Source: Bog-532 sp963732345 (lineage in GTDB: Bacteria > Actinomycetota > Actinomycetes > Streptosporangiales > Streptosporangiaceae). Taken from it: a stretch of DNA of 64,000 nucleotides. This document shows positions 42,612-52,226 of this stretch, one piece after another; the first letter of the stretch is position 1, and each line of letters starts with the position of its first letter. Below the pieces are notes generated by a model. It was not told where the DNA came from, ran no database searches, and saw only the letters and a program-made list of their open reading frames with translations. Made by a program: the position numbers and the translations under genes. The DNA lies in NCBI GenBank assembly GCA_963732345.1, contig CAVSZI010000009.1, positions 62,001 to 126,000 of the forward strand, given 5' to 3'.

Positions 42612-45600
42612 TCAGCCGTGCGACGCGGCCATGACGGCCTCGTTCACGTCGCGGCCCTCGCGCTCGGCCATCTGGGTCGCGCTCAGCACCCGCTTGTAGT
42701 CCTTCGGCATGATCTTGCCGAAGCGGGCCAGCGCGGCCTCCCAGTCGTCCAGCAGGCGGGCCGCGACCGGCGAACCGGTTTCGGCCGCGTAGGACTCCAC
42801 CAGGTCGCGGAGGAAGGCGGCGTCCTCACCGGCTATGGGGTCCAGGTCGACCATCTCGGCGTTGACCCGGTGCGCGGGCAGGTCGAGCACGTACGCGATG
42901 CCCCCGGACATGCCGGCCGCGAAGTTGCGGCCGATGGGCCCGAGGACGACCACCCGGCCACCGGTCATGTACTCGCAGCCGTGGTCGCCGACACCCTCGG
43001 CCACGGCCAGCGCGCCGGAGTTGCGCACGCAGAACCTCTCACCGACGATGCCGCGCAGGAAGATCTCGCCCGCGGTGGCACCGTAGCCGATCACGTTCCC
43101 GGCGATGATCTGCTCGCCGGCCGCGAAGTTCGCCTCGGGATCGGGGGCCACGATGATCCGGCCGCCGGACAGGCCCTTGCCCACGTAGTCGTTGGCGTCC
43201 CCGGCGAGCCGCAGCGTGATGCCGCGGGGCAGGAACGCGCCGAACGACTGGCCGGCCGAGCCGCGGAAAGAGATGTCGATCGTGTTGTCCGGTAGCCCAT
43301 CGGCGCCCCACCGCTTCGTCACCTCGTAGCCGAGCATGGTGCCGACGGTCCGGTTGACGTTCCGCACCGGCAGCTCGAGGCGCAGCGGGGTGCCGTCCTG
43401 CAGGGCGCCCTCGGCCAGCTGGATCAGCGTGTTGTCGAGTGCGCGCTCGATCCCGTGGTCCTGGGTGGTGGTGTTGCGGCGCGCGGCGCCCTCGGGCAGC
43501 TCCGGCGTGTACAGCACAGGGGCCAGGTCGAGGCCGTGCGCCTTCCAGTGTTCCACGGCGGGCTCGGCGGCGAGCATGCTGGCCTGGCCAACCGCCTCGG
43601 CCAGCGTGCGGAAGCCCATCTGCGCCAGGTACTCGCGTACCTCTTCGGCGATGAACTCGAAGAAGCTGACCACGAACTCCGGCCTGCCGTTGAACCGCCT
43701 GCGCAGCTCCGGGTTCTGGGTGGCGATCCCGACCGGGCAGGTGTCCAGGTGACAGACGCGCATCATGATGCAGCCCGACACGACCAGCGGGGCGCTGGCG
43801 AAGCCGAACTCCTCCGCGCCGAGCAGCGCGGCGACGACCACGTCGCGGCCGGTCTTGAGCTGCCCATCGGCCTGGACCACGATCCGGTCGCGGAGCTTGT
43901 TGCGCAGCAGCGTCTGCTGGGTCTCGGCCAGCCCCAGCTCCCACGGCGTCCCGGCGTGCTTGAGGCTGGATAGCGGGGCCGCCCCGGTGCCGCCGTCGTG
44001 ACCGGAGATGAGCACCACGTCGGCGTGCGCCTTGGACACGCCCGCCGCGACCGTGCCCACCCCGACCTCGGAGACCAGCTTGACATGGACGCGCGCGGCC
44101 GGGTTGGCGTTCTTGAGATCGTGGATGAGCTGGGCCAGGTCCTCGATGGAGTAGATGTCGTGGTGCGGCGGCGGGGAGATCAGGCCCACGCCGGGGGTGG
44201 AGTGCCGGGTCTTCGCGATCCACGGGTAGACCTTGTGCCCGGGCAGCTGGCCGCCCTCGCCGGGCTTGGCGCCCTGCGCGATCTTGATCTGCAGGTCGTC
44301 GGCGTTGGCCAGGAAGTGACTGGTGACGCCGAACCGCCCGCTGGCCACCTGCTTGACCGCGGAGCGGCGCAGGTCACCGTTCGCGTCGCGGGTGAAGCGC
44401 TCCGCGTCCTCGCCGCCCTCGCCGGTGTTGGACCGGCCGCCGATGCGGTTCATCGCGATGGCGAGCGTCTCGTGCGCCTCGGCGGAGATCGAGCCGTACG
44501 ACATGGCGCCGGTGGAGAACCGCCGGACGATGCTGGCGGCCGGCTCGACCTCCTCGATCGGAATGGGCGGGCGCGCGCCGGGCGCGTCCACGCCCCTGAT
44601 GCGCATCAGACCGCGCAGCGTCATCAGCTGCGCCGCCTGGTCGTCGACCAGGGACGTGTACTCCTTGAAGATCTCGTACCGGCGGGTGCGCGTGGCGTGC
44701 TGCAGCTTGAAGACCGTCTGCGGGTTGAACAGATGCGCCTCGCCCTCCCGGCGCCACTGGTATTCGCCGCCGATCTCCAGCCGCCGGTGCGCGGGCTGCA
44801 CGCCGCCGCGCGGGAAGGCGCGGGCCACCCGGCGGTGGGTCTCCTCGGCCAGCACGTCGAAGCCGACGCCGCCGAGCCGCGAGGTGGTCCCCTCGAAGCA
44901 GGTGCTGACGACTTCTTCGCCGAGGCCGGTCGCCTCGAAGATCTGCGCGCCGGTGTAGGAGGCGAGGGTGGACACGCCCATCTTGGACATGATCTTCAGC
45001 AGGCCCTTGCCGAACGCCTTGATCAGGCTGGCGGCGGCCTTGTCCTCGGCCACGCCCTCCAGCACGCCGCGGCGCGCCATGTCGCGGACCGTCTCGATGG
45101 CCAGGTACGGGGCGACCGCGGAGGCGCCGTAGCCGACCAGCAGGGCTATGTGATGGGACTCGCGGGCGTCCCCCGCCTCCACGACCAGGCCCACTTTGGT
45201 GCGGGTCTTCTGCCGGATCAGGTGGTGATGCACCGCGCCGGTAAGCAGCAGTGACGGGATCGGGGCGAGCAGGGCCCCGGCGGGGGCCGGGACCGCGGGA
45301 TAGTCCCGCACCCCGCGGTCGGACAGCACGATGATCCGCGCGCCGTCGTTGATCGCCTCGGACACTTCCCAGCAGATCTCCTCAAGGCGCTGGCGCAGCG
45401 CCTCTCCGCCGCCCCCTTCGCCGGCGGCCGCGTCGTACCGCCCGTCGACCACGTGCGCCGCGAAGCCGGGCAGGTCGCCGTCGGAGTTGATGTGCACGAT
45501 CTTGGCCAGGTCGCTGTCGCTGATCACCGGGAACGGCAGCACCACCTGGCGGCAGGACGCCGGGGACGGCTCGAACAGATTCCGTTCGGGTCCGGTCGTG

Positions 45601-47234
45601 CCGCCCAGCGCGGTGATCAGTTCTTCCCGGATGGCGTCCAGCGGCGGATTGGTGACCTGCGCGAACATCTGGGAGAAGTAGTCGAAGACGAGCCGCGGCC
45701 GGTCGGATAGCACCGCGACCGGGGTGTCGGTGCCCATCGACCCGATCGGCTCGGCGCCGGTGCGGGCCATCGGGCCGAGGATGATCCGCAGTTCCTCTTC
45801 GGTGTAGCCGAACATCTGCTGCCGGGTGACCAGCTCGCCTGCGGCGGGCAGTGGCCGCTCCCGGGGCGGCAGATCGTTCAGGTGGACCTGGCCGGCGTGC
45901 AGCAGCTCCTCGTAGGGATGCTCCCCAGCCAGCGCCGCCTTGACCTCCTCGTCTTCCACGATCCGGCCGGTGCCGGTGTCGGCGAGGAAGATGCGGCCGG
46001 GCTGGAGCCGGCCCTTGCGGACGACGGTGGCCGGGTCGATGTCCAGGACGCCGACCTCACTGGCCAGGATGACCAGGCCGTCGCGGGTGATCCAGTAGCG
46101 GCCGGGGCGCAGGCCGTTGCGGTCCAGCACCGCGCCGATCACGGTCCCGTCGGTGAACGCGATCAGGGCGGGGCCGTCCCATGGCTCCATCATGGCCGCG
46201 TGGAACTCGTAGAAGGCCCGGCGCGCCGGGTCCATCTCCTCGTGGTTCTCCCACGGCTCGGGGATCATCATGAGTATCGCGTGCGGCAGCGACCGGCCGC
46301 CCATGTGCAGCAATTCCAGGCATTCGTCGAAGCTGGCGGAGTCGCTGCCGGCGGGGTCCAGCGCCGGGAAGACCCGGTCGATGCCGCGCCCGTCGGCGGA
46401 GTCCGGGATCAGGCTGCTGGCCAGCATCGCCTCGCGGGCCCGCATCCAGTTCCGGTTGCCCCGCACGGTGTTGATCTCGCCGTTGTGCGCGATGTACCGG
46501 TACGGGTGCGCGAGCTGCCAGGACGGGAACGTGTTGGTGGAGAACCGCGAGTGGACCAGGGCCAGCGCGGACCGGTACCGCTCGTCGGACAGGTCCGGAA
46601 AGAAGGGCTGGACCTGGGGCGGCGACAGCATCCCCTTGTACACGATGGTCCGCGACGACAAGCTCGCGAAGTACATACCGCTTTGCCGCCGGGCCCGCTT
46701 GCGCAGGCAGAACGCCATCCGCTCCAGCTCGATCCCGCGCTGCCGGCCGGTGCCGGCCAGGAAGAGCTGCGCGAGGTGGGGCTGTACGGCGCGCGCGCCG
46801 CGGCCGCAGACCTCCGGGTTGTGCGGGACGTCGCGCCAGCCGAGGACGACCAGGTTCTCGGCCTCGGCGAGCCGGGCGATGGCCGCCTTGGCCTCTTTCC
46901 TTCCGGCGGTCTCTTTGTCCAGAAACACCAGGCCGGCAGCGTAGGAGCCGGACGGCGGCAGGTCGAAGTCGCAGACCTCGCGGAAGAAGGCGTCCGGGAT
47001 CTGGGTCAGGATGCCCGCGCCGTCCCCGGTCCCGGGGTCGCCGCCCTCGGCGCCCCGGTGCTGGAGGTTGCAGAGGGCGGTGAGTGCTTTGGACACGACG
47101 TCGTGCCCGGGCTGGCCGGTCAGATCGGCGATGAAAGCAACACCACAGGCGTCGTGCTCGAAGTGGCTGTCATACAGTCCCTGGGGCCCACCGATGCCGT
47201 GGTCCCGTCCCTGTGCTCTGCCGGCAGGCGCCAT
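42612..47234 (-). CDS. gltB: Glutamate synthase large subunit
   Basis: The 1540-residue alpha subunit hydrolyses glutamine and makes two glutamates from 2-oxoglutarate. The N-terminal glutaminase nucleophile is the Cys in FEHDACGVAFIADLTGQ, with about 30 residues before it as propeptide. The FMN/synthase part includes KPGEGGQLPGHKVYPWIAKT and the 3Fe-4S cysteines in GCIMMRVCHLDTCPVGIATQ. The C-terminal beta-helix is intact. ATG 47234 has GGAG upstream. It pairs with gltD, 160 bp downstream. Confidence 0.96.
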   Translation of the reverse strand: MAPAGRAQGRDHGIGGPQGLYDSHFEHDACGVAFIADLTGQPGHDVVSKALTALCNLQHRGAEGGDPGTGDGAGILTQIPDAFFREVCDFDLPPSGSYAAGLVFLDKETAGRKEAKAAIARLAEAENLVVLGWRDVPHNPEVCGRGARAVQPHLAQLFLAGTGRQRGIELERMAFCLRKRARRQSGMYFASLSSRTIVYKGMLSPPQVQPFFPDLSDERYRSALALVHSRFSTNTFPSWQLAHPYRYIAHNGEINTVRGNRNWMRAREAMLASSLIPDSADGRGIDRVFPALDPAGSDSASFDECLELLHMGGRSLPHAILMMIPEPWENHEEMDPARRAFYEFHAAMMEPWDGPALIAFTDGTVIGAVLDRNGLRPGRYWITRDGLVILASEVGVLDIDPATVVRKGRLQPGRIFLADTGTGRIVEDEEVKAALAGEHPYEELLHAGQVHLNDLPPRERPLPAAGELVTRQQMFGYTEEELRIILGPMARTGAEPIGSMGTDTPVAVLSDRPRLVFDYFSQMFAQVTNPPLDAIREELITALGGTTGPERNLFEPSPASCRQVVLPFPVISDSDLAKIVHINSDGDLPGFAAHVVDGRYDAAAGEGGGGEALRQRLEEICWEVSEAINDGARIIVLSDRGVRDYPAVPAPAGALLAPIPSLLLTGAVHHHLIRQKTRTKVGLVVEAGDARESHHIALLVGYGASAVAPYLAIETVRDMARRGVLEGVAEDKAAASLIKAFGKGLLKIMSKMGVSTLASYTGAQIFEATGLGEEVVSTCFEGTTSRLGGVGFDVLAEETHRRVARAFPRGGVQPAHRRLEIGGEYQWRREGEAHLFNPQTVFKLQHATRTRRYEIFKEYTSLVDDQAAQLMTLRGLMRIRGVDAPGARPPIPIEEVEPAASIVRRFSTGAMSYGSISAEAHETLAIAMNRIGGRSNTGEGGEDAERFTRDANGDLRRSAVKQVASGRFGVTSHFLANADDLQIKIAQGAKPGEGGQLPGHKVYPWIAKTRHSTPGVGLISPPPHHDIYSIEDLAQLIHDLKNANPAARVHVKLVSEVGVGTVAAGVSKAHADVVLISGHDGGTGAAPLSSLKHAGTPWELGLAETQQTLLRNKLRDRIVVQADGQLKTGRDVVVAALLGAEEFGFASAPLVVSGCIMMRVCHLDTCPVGIATQNPELRRRFNGRPEFVVSFFEFIAEEVREYLAQMGFRTLAEAVGQASMLAAEPAVEHWKAHGLDLAPVLYTPELPEGAARRNTTTQDHGIERALDNTLIQLAEGALQDGTPLRLELPVRNVNRTVGTMLGYEVTKRWGADGLPDNTIDISFRGSAGQSFGAFLPRGITLRLAGDANDYVGKGLSGGRIIVAPDPEANFAAGEQIIAGNVIGYGATAGEIFLRGIVGERFCVRNSGALAVAEGVGDHGCEYMTGGRVVVLGPIGRNFAAGMSGGIAYVLDLPAHRVNAEMVDLDPIAGEDAAFLRDLVESYAAETGSPVAARLLDDWEAALARFGKIMPKDYKRVLSATQMAEREGRDVNEAVMAASHG

Positions 47235-47375
47235 CAAAACTCCTGTCGTCGTCTCGTCTGCTACTGCTGATGCGGTCGGGACGGCGCTGGCCCTGCCGCG
47301 AACGCCGTGGAACGGCTCGCTGGCTCCGTGAAAGTTACGCCCACATTACATCACCGGACGAATCGTACCCAAGAT

Positions 47376-48245
47376 CTAGGAGGCACCGATTGCGGCCGGT
47401 CCTGGCTGGCGTCTGGCCTGCCCGGGAGCGATGACGTCCGGCCCGTGCCGGTGCCTGGTCCGGTAGAGGTAGGCGGTCGCCCCGGCCACCGTGACGAGCT
47501 CGGACCACTGGTCCACGCGCAGTCCCGCCAGGTGCGGGGCAGGGGCTATGAGCAGCCATTCCGCGACGCACAGGCCGGCGAAGGTCAGCGCCAGCTGCAG
47601 GGCGAAGGCCCGCTCACCGAGCAGCGCGAACCGTCGCGTGGCCCACAGCACGAGGCCGCCCGCGACCGCGCACCACACCGCTTGGTAGGCAAAGACGGGC
47701 TCAAACGTGGCAAAGTTCTCATACCCCGGGACCCGGTGCACCGGCGCGATCTCCACCGCCCACGGCAGCGCCGACGGCCGGCCGTACGTCTGCTGGCTGA
47801 ACCAGCTGCCCAGGCTCGCGATGGCCGCGCCGAACGCCAGGCCCGGCGCGGCGGCGCCGGCGACGGGCCCGAGCCGCACTCCGGCCCGGCGGCAGGCGAT
47901 CCAGGCGCCGAGGGCGCCGAGCCCCACGGCGCCGGGCACACCGATGGCACCGTCCCAGGCCCGCGCCGCTGACCACAGACCGGGATGCGACGGGATGAGC
48001 CGCGTGCCCTCACCCGCCACCGCACCGGCCGCGGCGCCGATCAGCCCGAACGGAACCGCCCAGGCCGCTACGTCCAGGATCGTGTCGCTCGCGCCGCCCG
48101 CCCGGGCGTACCGGCGGACGGTCAGCCAGACCGCGACGATGATGCCGAGCGCGATGCAGAGCGCGTACCCCCGCACCGGCAGCGGCCCGGGGTGCCACGC
48201 GCCCCGGCCCGGGCTGGGGAGGTACGCGACCGGCCAGTTCAGCAG
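47376..48245 (-). CDS. Lgt-like membrane protein lacking catalytic residues
   Basis: By position after trpA and by sequence this is the actinobacterial lgt: LPSPGRGAWHPGPLPVRGYALC opens the protein (shown in part) and IASLGSWFSQQTYGRPSALP aligns with the usual GRWGNWFNQELYGRP block. The essential Arg and Asn of GRxGNF are Ser and Ser, the Glu is Gln/Thr, and the late conserved Arg is Cys (FAGLCVAEW). No ATG/GTG/TTG precedes the natural N-terminus; a CTG at 48245 has GGGAG 6 bases upstream. A GTG at 48176 would cut off about 23 residues. Confidence 0.78.
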   Translation of the reverse strand: MLNWPVAYLPSPGRGAWHPGPLPVRGYALCIALGIIVAVWLTVRRYARAGGASDTILDVAAWAVPFGLIGAAAGAVAGEGTRLIPSHPGLWSAARAWDGAIGVPGAVGLGALGAWIACRRAGVRLGPVAGAAAPGLAFGAAIASLGSWFSQQTYGRPSALPWAVEIAPVHRVPGYENFATFEPVFAYQAVWCAVAGGLVLWATRRFALLGERAFALQLALTFAGLCVAEWLLIAPAPHLAGLRVDQWSELVTVAGATAYLYRTRHRHGPDVIAPGQARRQPGPAAIGAS

Positions 48246-48247
48246 CG

Positions 48248-49198
48248 TCAGCTCCCGGGGGAAGGACCGGGGCGAGTGCCGGGGCGAGTGCCGGGGCGAG
48301 TGCCGGGGCGAGTGCCGGGGCGAGTGCCCGGCGACGTGACCGGCTCAGTAACCGGGGCAAGGACCCGGACAGTAACCGGGACACGGACCCGGGCACCCCG
48401 GACGCCGGCGGCCAGTTCGGTGGCCAGGTCACGGACCGCGGCCACGCCGGCGGTCAGGTCGGGCGCGGCCAGCAGGCGCTGAACGAACGCGGAACCGACG
48501 ATCACCCCGTCGGCGAATTTCGCCACCTCGGCGGCCTGGGTGCCGTCGCGGACGCCGAGCCCGACCGCGACCGGCAGCCTGGTGTGCGCGCGGACGTTGC
48601 CGACCAGCCCGGCGGCCAGCCCGCTGACCGCGTCCCGCGCCCCGGTGATGCCCATGACAGAGGCCGCGTAGACGAAACCCCGGCACCGCGCGGTCACGGT
48701 GGCGATCCGCGCCTCCGACGAGCTCGGCGCGACCAGGAAGACCCGGTCCAGCCCGTAGGCGTCGGACGCCTCCAGCCAGGAGCCGGCCTCCTCCGGGGTC
48801 AGGTCGGGGGTGATCAGGCCCGAACCGCCGGCCGCGGCGAGATCACGCGCGAACGCGGACACGCCGTAGTGGTCGACGGGATTCCAGTACGTCATGACGA
48901 GCACGGGCACGCCGGCCCCGGCGATGGCCTCGACCGTGCGCAGCGTGTCGGCGACCTTGGTGCCCGCGGTCAGCGCGGCCTGCACGGCCTCCTGGATAAC
49001 CGGCCCGTCCATCAGCGGATCGGAGTACGGCAGGCCCACCTCGATGATGTCGGCGCCCGCCTCGGCCATGGCCACGGCCGCGGTGATCGCGCCATCCACG
49101 CTGGGGAAGCCCGCCGGCAGGTAGCCGATCAGGGCGGCCCGGTTCTCGGCGGAGGCCTTCTCGAAGGCCCGCGCCACCTCACTCACTGGCCCGGCCAT
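48248..49198 (-). CDS. trpA: Tryptophan synthase alpha chain
   Basis: The 316-residue subunit cleaves indole-glycerol phosphate. Catalytic Glu is in ADIIEVGLPYSDPLMDGPVI and Asp in SGLITPDLTPEEAG; the phosphate site is in VAVGLGVRDGTQAAEVAKFA. The C-terminus has an extra tail of about 45 residues ending in five GTRP repeats encoded by a 12-bp minisatellite. The ATG lies 2 bases after the trpB stop. The stop overlaps the open frame of the lgt-like gene. Confidence 0.93.
   Translation of the reverse strand: MAGPVSEVARAFEKASAENRAALIGYLPAGFPSVDGAITAAVAMAEAGADIIEVGLPYSDPLMDGPVIQEAVQAALTAGTKVADTLRTVEAIAGAGVPVLVMTYWNPVDHYGVSAFARDLAAAGGSGLITPDLTPEEAGSWLEASDAYGLDRVFLVAPSSSEARIATVTARCRGFVYAASVMGITGARDAVSGLAAGLVGNVRAHTRLPVAVGLGVRDGTQAAEVAKFADGVIVGSAFVQRLLAAPDLTAGVAAVRDLATELAAGVRGARVRVPVTVRVLAPVTEPVTSPGTRPGTRPGTRPGTRPGTRPGPSPGS
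48269..48328. repeat. Five 12-bp tandem repeats at trpA 3' end
   Basis: Five exact units GGGGCGAGTGCC (minus strand GGCACTCGCCCC) encode (GTRP)5 just before the trpA stop. The unit is in frame, so copy changes would only alter the tail length. Confidence 0.93.
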
Positions 49199-49200
49199 AC

Positions 49201-50484
49201 TCACAGGCCCAGCCGCTGCGAGACGGTGGCCACGTCCTTGTCGCCGCGGCCGGAGAGGTTGACCAGGGCCACGCCGTCCGGGCCGAGTTCCGGGCCGATC
49301 TGCAGGGCGCCGGCCAGCGCGTGCGCGGATTCCAGCGCGGGGATGATGCCCTCGGTGCGGCACAGCACGCCGAAGGCGGCCAGGGCCTGCTCGTCGGTGA
49401 CGGCGCGGTAGGAGGCGCGGCCGCCCTCGCGCAGCCAGACGTGCTCCGGGCCCACGCCCGGATAGTCCAGGCCGGCCGAGATCGAATGCGTCGGCAGCGT
49501 CTGGCCCTCGTCGTCCTGCAGCAGGTAAGTGCGCATGCCGTGCAGCACGCCCGCCGACCCGGCGGTGAGCGTAGCGGCGTTGCGGCCCGGTTCGGGCCCC
49601 TCGCCGCCGGCCTCGCAGCCGATGAGCCGAACCGACGTGTCGGGGATGAAGGCGTAGAAGATGCCGATCGCGTTGGAGCCGCCGCCCACGCAGGCGACCA
49701 CGGCGTCCGGCAGCCGGCCGGTCATGGCCAGCACCTGCTCGCGCGCTTCCACGCCGATGACGCGCTGGAAGTCCCGGACCATCATCGGGAACGGGTGCGG
49801 GCCGCCGACCGAGCCGATGCAGTAGTGGGTGGTCTCCACGCTGGCGACCCAGTCCCGGAACGCCTCGTTCATCGCGTCCTTGAGCGTGCGGCTCCCCGAG
49901 GTGACCGGGATGACCTCCGCGCCGAGCATGCGCATCCGGGCGACGTTCAGCGCCTGGCGCCGGGTGTCTTCCTCGCCCATGTAGACCACGCAGTCCAGGC
50001 CGAACAGGGCGCACGCGGTCGCGGTCGCCACCCCGTGCTGGCCGGCCCCGGTCTCGGCGATGACCCGGGTCTTGCCCATCCGCTTGGTCAGCAGGGCCTG
50101 GCCGAGAACATTGTTGATCTTGTGCGACCCGGTGTGCGTCAGGTCCTCGCGCTTGAGCAGGACCCGGCACCCGGCCTGGGCGCCGAACCGGGGGACTTCG
50201 GTGAGCAGCGTCGGCCGGCCCGCGTAGTCACGTAGCAGCCGGGCCAGCTCGGTCTGGAACTCCGGGTCCGCCTGGGCCGCGGCGTACTGCGCGGTCAGCT
50301 CGTCCAGGGCCGCGGTCAGCGCCTCGGGGGCGAAACTCCCGCCGTAGATCCCGAAGTGGCCGGTCGCGTCGGGCACGGTCGCCCCGGTCCTCCCGCCGGC
50401 CAGGACCGGAGCGGAGGCGGGGGGAGGGCCCGGGCTGGGCGGTGCGCCATGGCCTTCCGGGCGGGCGCCAATGTCACTGGTCAT
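49201..50484 (-). CDS. trpB: Tryptophan synthase beta chain
   Basis: The 427-residue PLP subunit condenses indole with serine. The PLP lysine is in REDLTHTGSHKINNVLGQAL, the indole-site Glu in VIAETGAGQHGVATA, and the phosphate loop is ACVGGGSNAIGIF. About 30 Pro/Gly-rich residues precede the conserved FGIYGGSFAPEAL. The ATG overlaps the trpC stop by one base (TGATG), so the two are coupled. Confidence 0.95.
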   Translation of the reverse strand: MTSDIGARPEGHGAPPSPGPPPASAPVLAGGRTGATVPDATGHFGIYGGSFAPEALTAALDELTAQYAAAQADPEFQTELARLLRDYAGRPTLLTEVPRFGAQAGCRVLLKREDLTHTGSHKINNVLGQALLTKRMGKTRVIAETGAGQHGVATATACALFGLDCVVYMGEEDTRRQALNVARMRMLGAEVIPVTSGSRTLKDAMNEAFRDWVASVETTHYCIGSVGGPHPFPMMVRDFQRVIGVEAREQVLAMTGRLPDAVVACVGGGSNAIGIFYAFIPDTSVRLIGCEAGGEGPEPGRNAATLTAGSAGVLHGMRTYLLQDDEGQTLPTHSISAGLDYPGVGPEHVWLREGGRASYRAVTDEQALAAFGVLCRTEGIIPALESAHALAGALQIGPELGPDGVALVNLSGRGDKDVATVSQRLGL

Positions 50485-51290
50485 CAGCGGTCACCGCGCA
50501 GCGCGGGATGGGAGGCCGCCGTGACCAGGTCCGCCACCGCGGCCCGCGGGTCCTTCCCAGTCACCAGGCTCTCCCCGACCAGCACGGCGTCCGCGCCGGC
50601 GGCGGCGTAGGCGAGCAGATCGTGCGGCCCGCGCACACCGGACTCGGCGATCTTGACGATCCCGTCCGGGATCCGCGGCAGCATCGAGGAGACGATGCGG
50701 CGGTCGAGCCGCAGTGTGGTCAGGTCGCGGGCGTTGACGCCGATCACCTTGGCGTCGGCGTCCACGGCCCGCTCGAGCTCGGCCTCGGCGTGGATCTCCA
50801 CCAGCGGCACGAGGCCGATGGAGGACGCGCGCTCCACCAGGGACACCAGCGCGCTCTGCTCCAGCGCGGCCACGATCAGCAGGACCATATCGGCCCCGTG
50901 GGCACGCGCCTCCCAGAGCTGGTAGGAGCTGATCACGAAGTCCTTGCGCAGCACCGGGATCTGCACGGCCTTGCGCACGGCGATCAGGTCGTCCAGGGTG
51001 CCGCCGAACCGCCGCTTCTCGGTGAGCACGCTGATGATCCGGGCGCCGCCGGCCTCGTAGGCGGCGGCCAGCGCGGCCGGGTCCGCGATCTCCGCCATCG
51101 CACCCCGGGACGGGCTGGCCCGCTTGACTTCGGCGATGACGCTGACGCCGTCCGCCTTGAGCGCGGCGGCCGCGTCCCGTGACGACGGGGCGCGGCTGGC
51201 CATGTCCTTGAGCTGGTCAAGGGACACCCGCCGCTGCCGGTCGGCGAGATCGGCGCGTACGCCGTCCAGGATCTCGTCGAGCACTGTCAC
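50484..51290 (-). CDS. trpC: Indole-3-glycerol-phosphate synthase
   Basis: The 268-residue TIM barrel closes the indole ring. Catalytic residues: Glu and Lys in VIAEVKRASPSRG, Lys in IPVLRKDFVISSYQLWEARA, Asn in GVNARDLTTLRLD and the phosphate site in VLVGESLVTGKDP. The GTG at 51290 is the start. It is followed by trpB and trpA with almost no spacing. Confidence 0.95.
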   Translation of the reverse strand: MTVLDEILDGVRADLADRQRRVSLDQLKDMASRAPSSRDAAAALKADGVSVIAEVKRASPSRGAMAEIADPAALAAAYEAGGARIISVLTEKRRFGGTLDDLIAVRKAVQIPVLRKDFVISSYQLWEARAHGADMVLLIVAALEQSALVSLVERASSIGLVPLVEIHAEAELERAVDADAKVIGVNARDLTTLRLDRRIVSSMLPRIPDGIVKIAESGVRGPHDLLAYAAAGADAVLVGESLVTGKDPRAAVADLVTAASHPALRGDR

Positions 51291-51335
51291 GCGGTCCGCA
51301 GCCCCTCAGGATCGGTTAATGGTGCGTCACCGATG

Positions 51336-52177
51336 CTAGCGGGGCGCAGTGACTGGCGTGGCAGGCACCCCACGGTTAGACGCGGTATGCGCGCCGTCCA
51401 TTGGGTCGTCGAGGATGTAGCCGACGCCGCGTACGGTCCGGATCGCGGCGGCCACGGCGGATGTGGCGAGCTTGGCGCGGAGCTGGGCGATGTGCACGTC
51501 CACCGCCCGGCCCGAGCCGGGCCGGTAGGCCGGGCCCATCGCGGCCTGCAGCCGGTCCCGGGTCAGCACCCGGCCCGCGTGCGCGGCGAGGGCGGACAGC
51601 AGGGCGGATTCGGCCGGGGTGAGCGGGATCTCTCCGTGCGCGGTCCTGGCCCGGCCGGTGGCAGGGTCCAGGGTCAGGTTCCGGACGATCGGCCGGTCGG
51701 CCGGCTGTTCTGCCGGGCGGTAAGTGGGCCGGTCCACCGGCCGATCTGGAGGCGCGGCAGGGGATTCTGGGGTTCTTGTGATGGCTGGGGTGATACCGGG
51801 GGCGGGGACGGCGGCGGACATGACGTGGGAGACGAGCATCCGCGGGCTGAAGGGGCGGCGGAGGCATCGGTCGGCGCTTACCCGCAGGTCTCGCGGGCGC
51901 ATGCTCGGGCCGAGCAGGTAGACGGCCGGTGTCGGGCGCTGCGCCGCGGGTGTGGCCCGGGCGCGCGGCTCGGCCAGCAGGCGGCGGAGGCGGCGGGCGT
52001 CCAGGCCCGGCATGGTCAGGTCGAGCACGGCGACACCGGCCGATCGTGCGGTGAGCGCGGCGATGGTGTCGTCCGCACGGGCGGCCACGATCACCCGCAG
52101 GCCGGCCCGGCCAGGTAACGCCGCCCGAGCTCGGCGACCTCGGGCTCGTGCTCGGCGAGCAGGACGGCCAGCGGCAC
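51336..52177 (-). pseudogene. OmpR-type response regulator with one-base frameshift
   Basis: The C-terminal winged helix is intact (IPLTPAESALLSALAAHAGR then RAVDVHIAQLRAKLA and IRTVRGVGYIL). The receiver reads VPLAVLLAEHEPEVAELGRR-YLA from GTG 52177 in one frame and GLRVIVAARADDTIAAL...AVLDLTMPGLD in the other. Restoring one G at 52109-52110 on the plus strand joins them as YLARAGLRVIVAA. The switch lysine is Arg (LRRPFS), so phosphorylation may be altered even if intact. It lies between the Trp-linked membrane gene and trpC. Confidence 0.7.
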
Positions 52178-52226
52178 GCCGGGAGCACTGCGGACCCCGT
52201 GGGCCCCGTTGGGCCCGCGCGCCCGT

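Noticed and set aside
39451..42699. Very long plus-strand open frame (about 1080 codons) opposite glyA and gltD
   Set aside because: Antisense to two well-supported genes; composition typical of the stop-poor complementary frame in high-GC DNA.
48269..48328. Regular repeats that might be a CRISPR array
   Set aside because: Units of 12 bp are directly adjacent with no spacers; none of the repeat arrays in the window has spacer-repeat structure and no cas gene is present.
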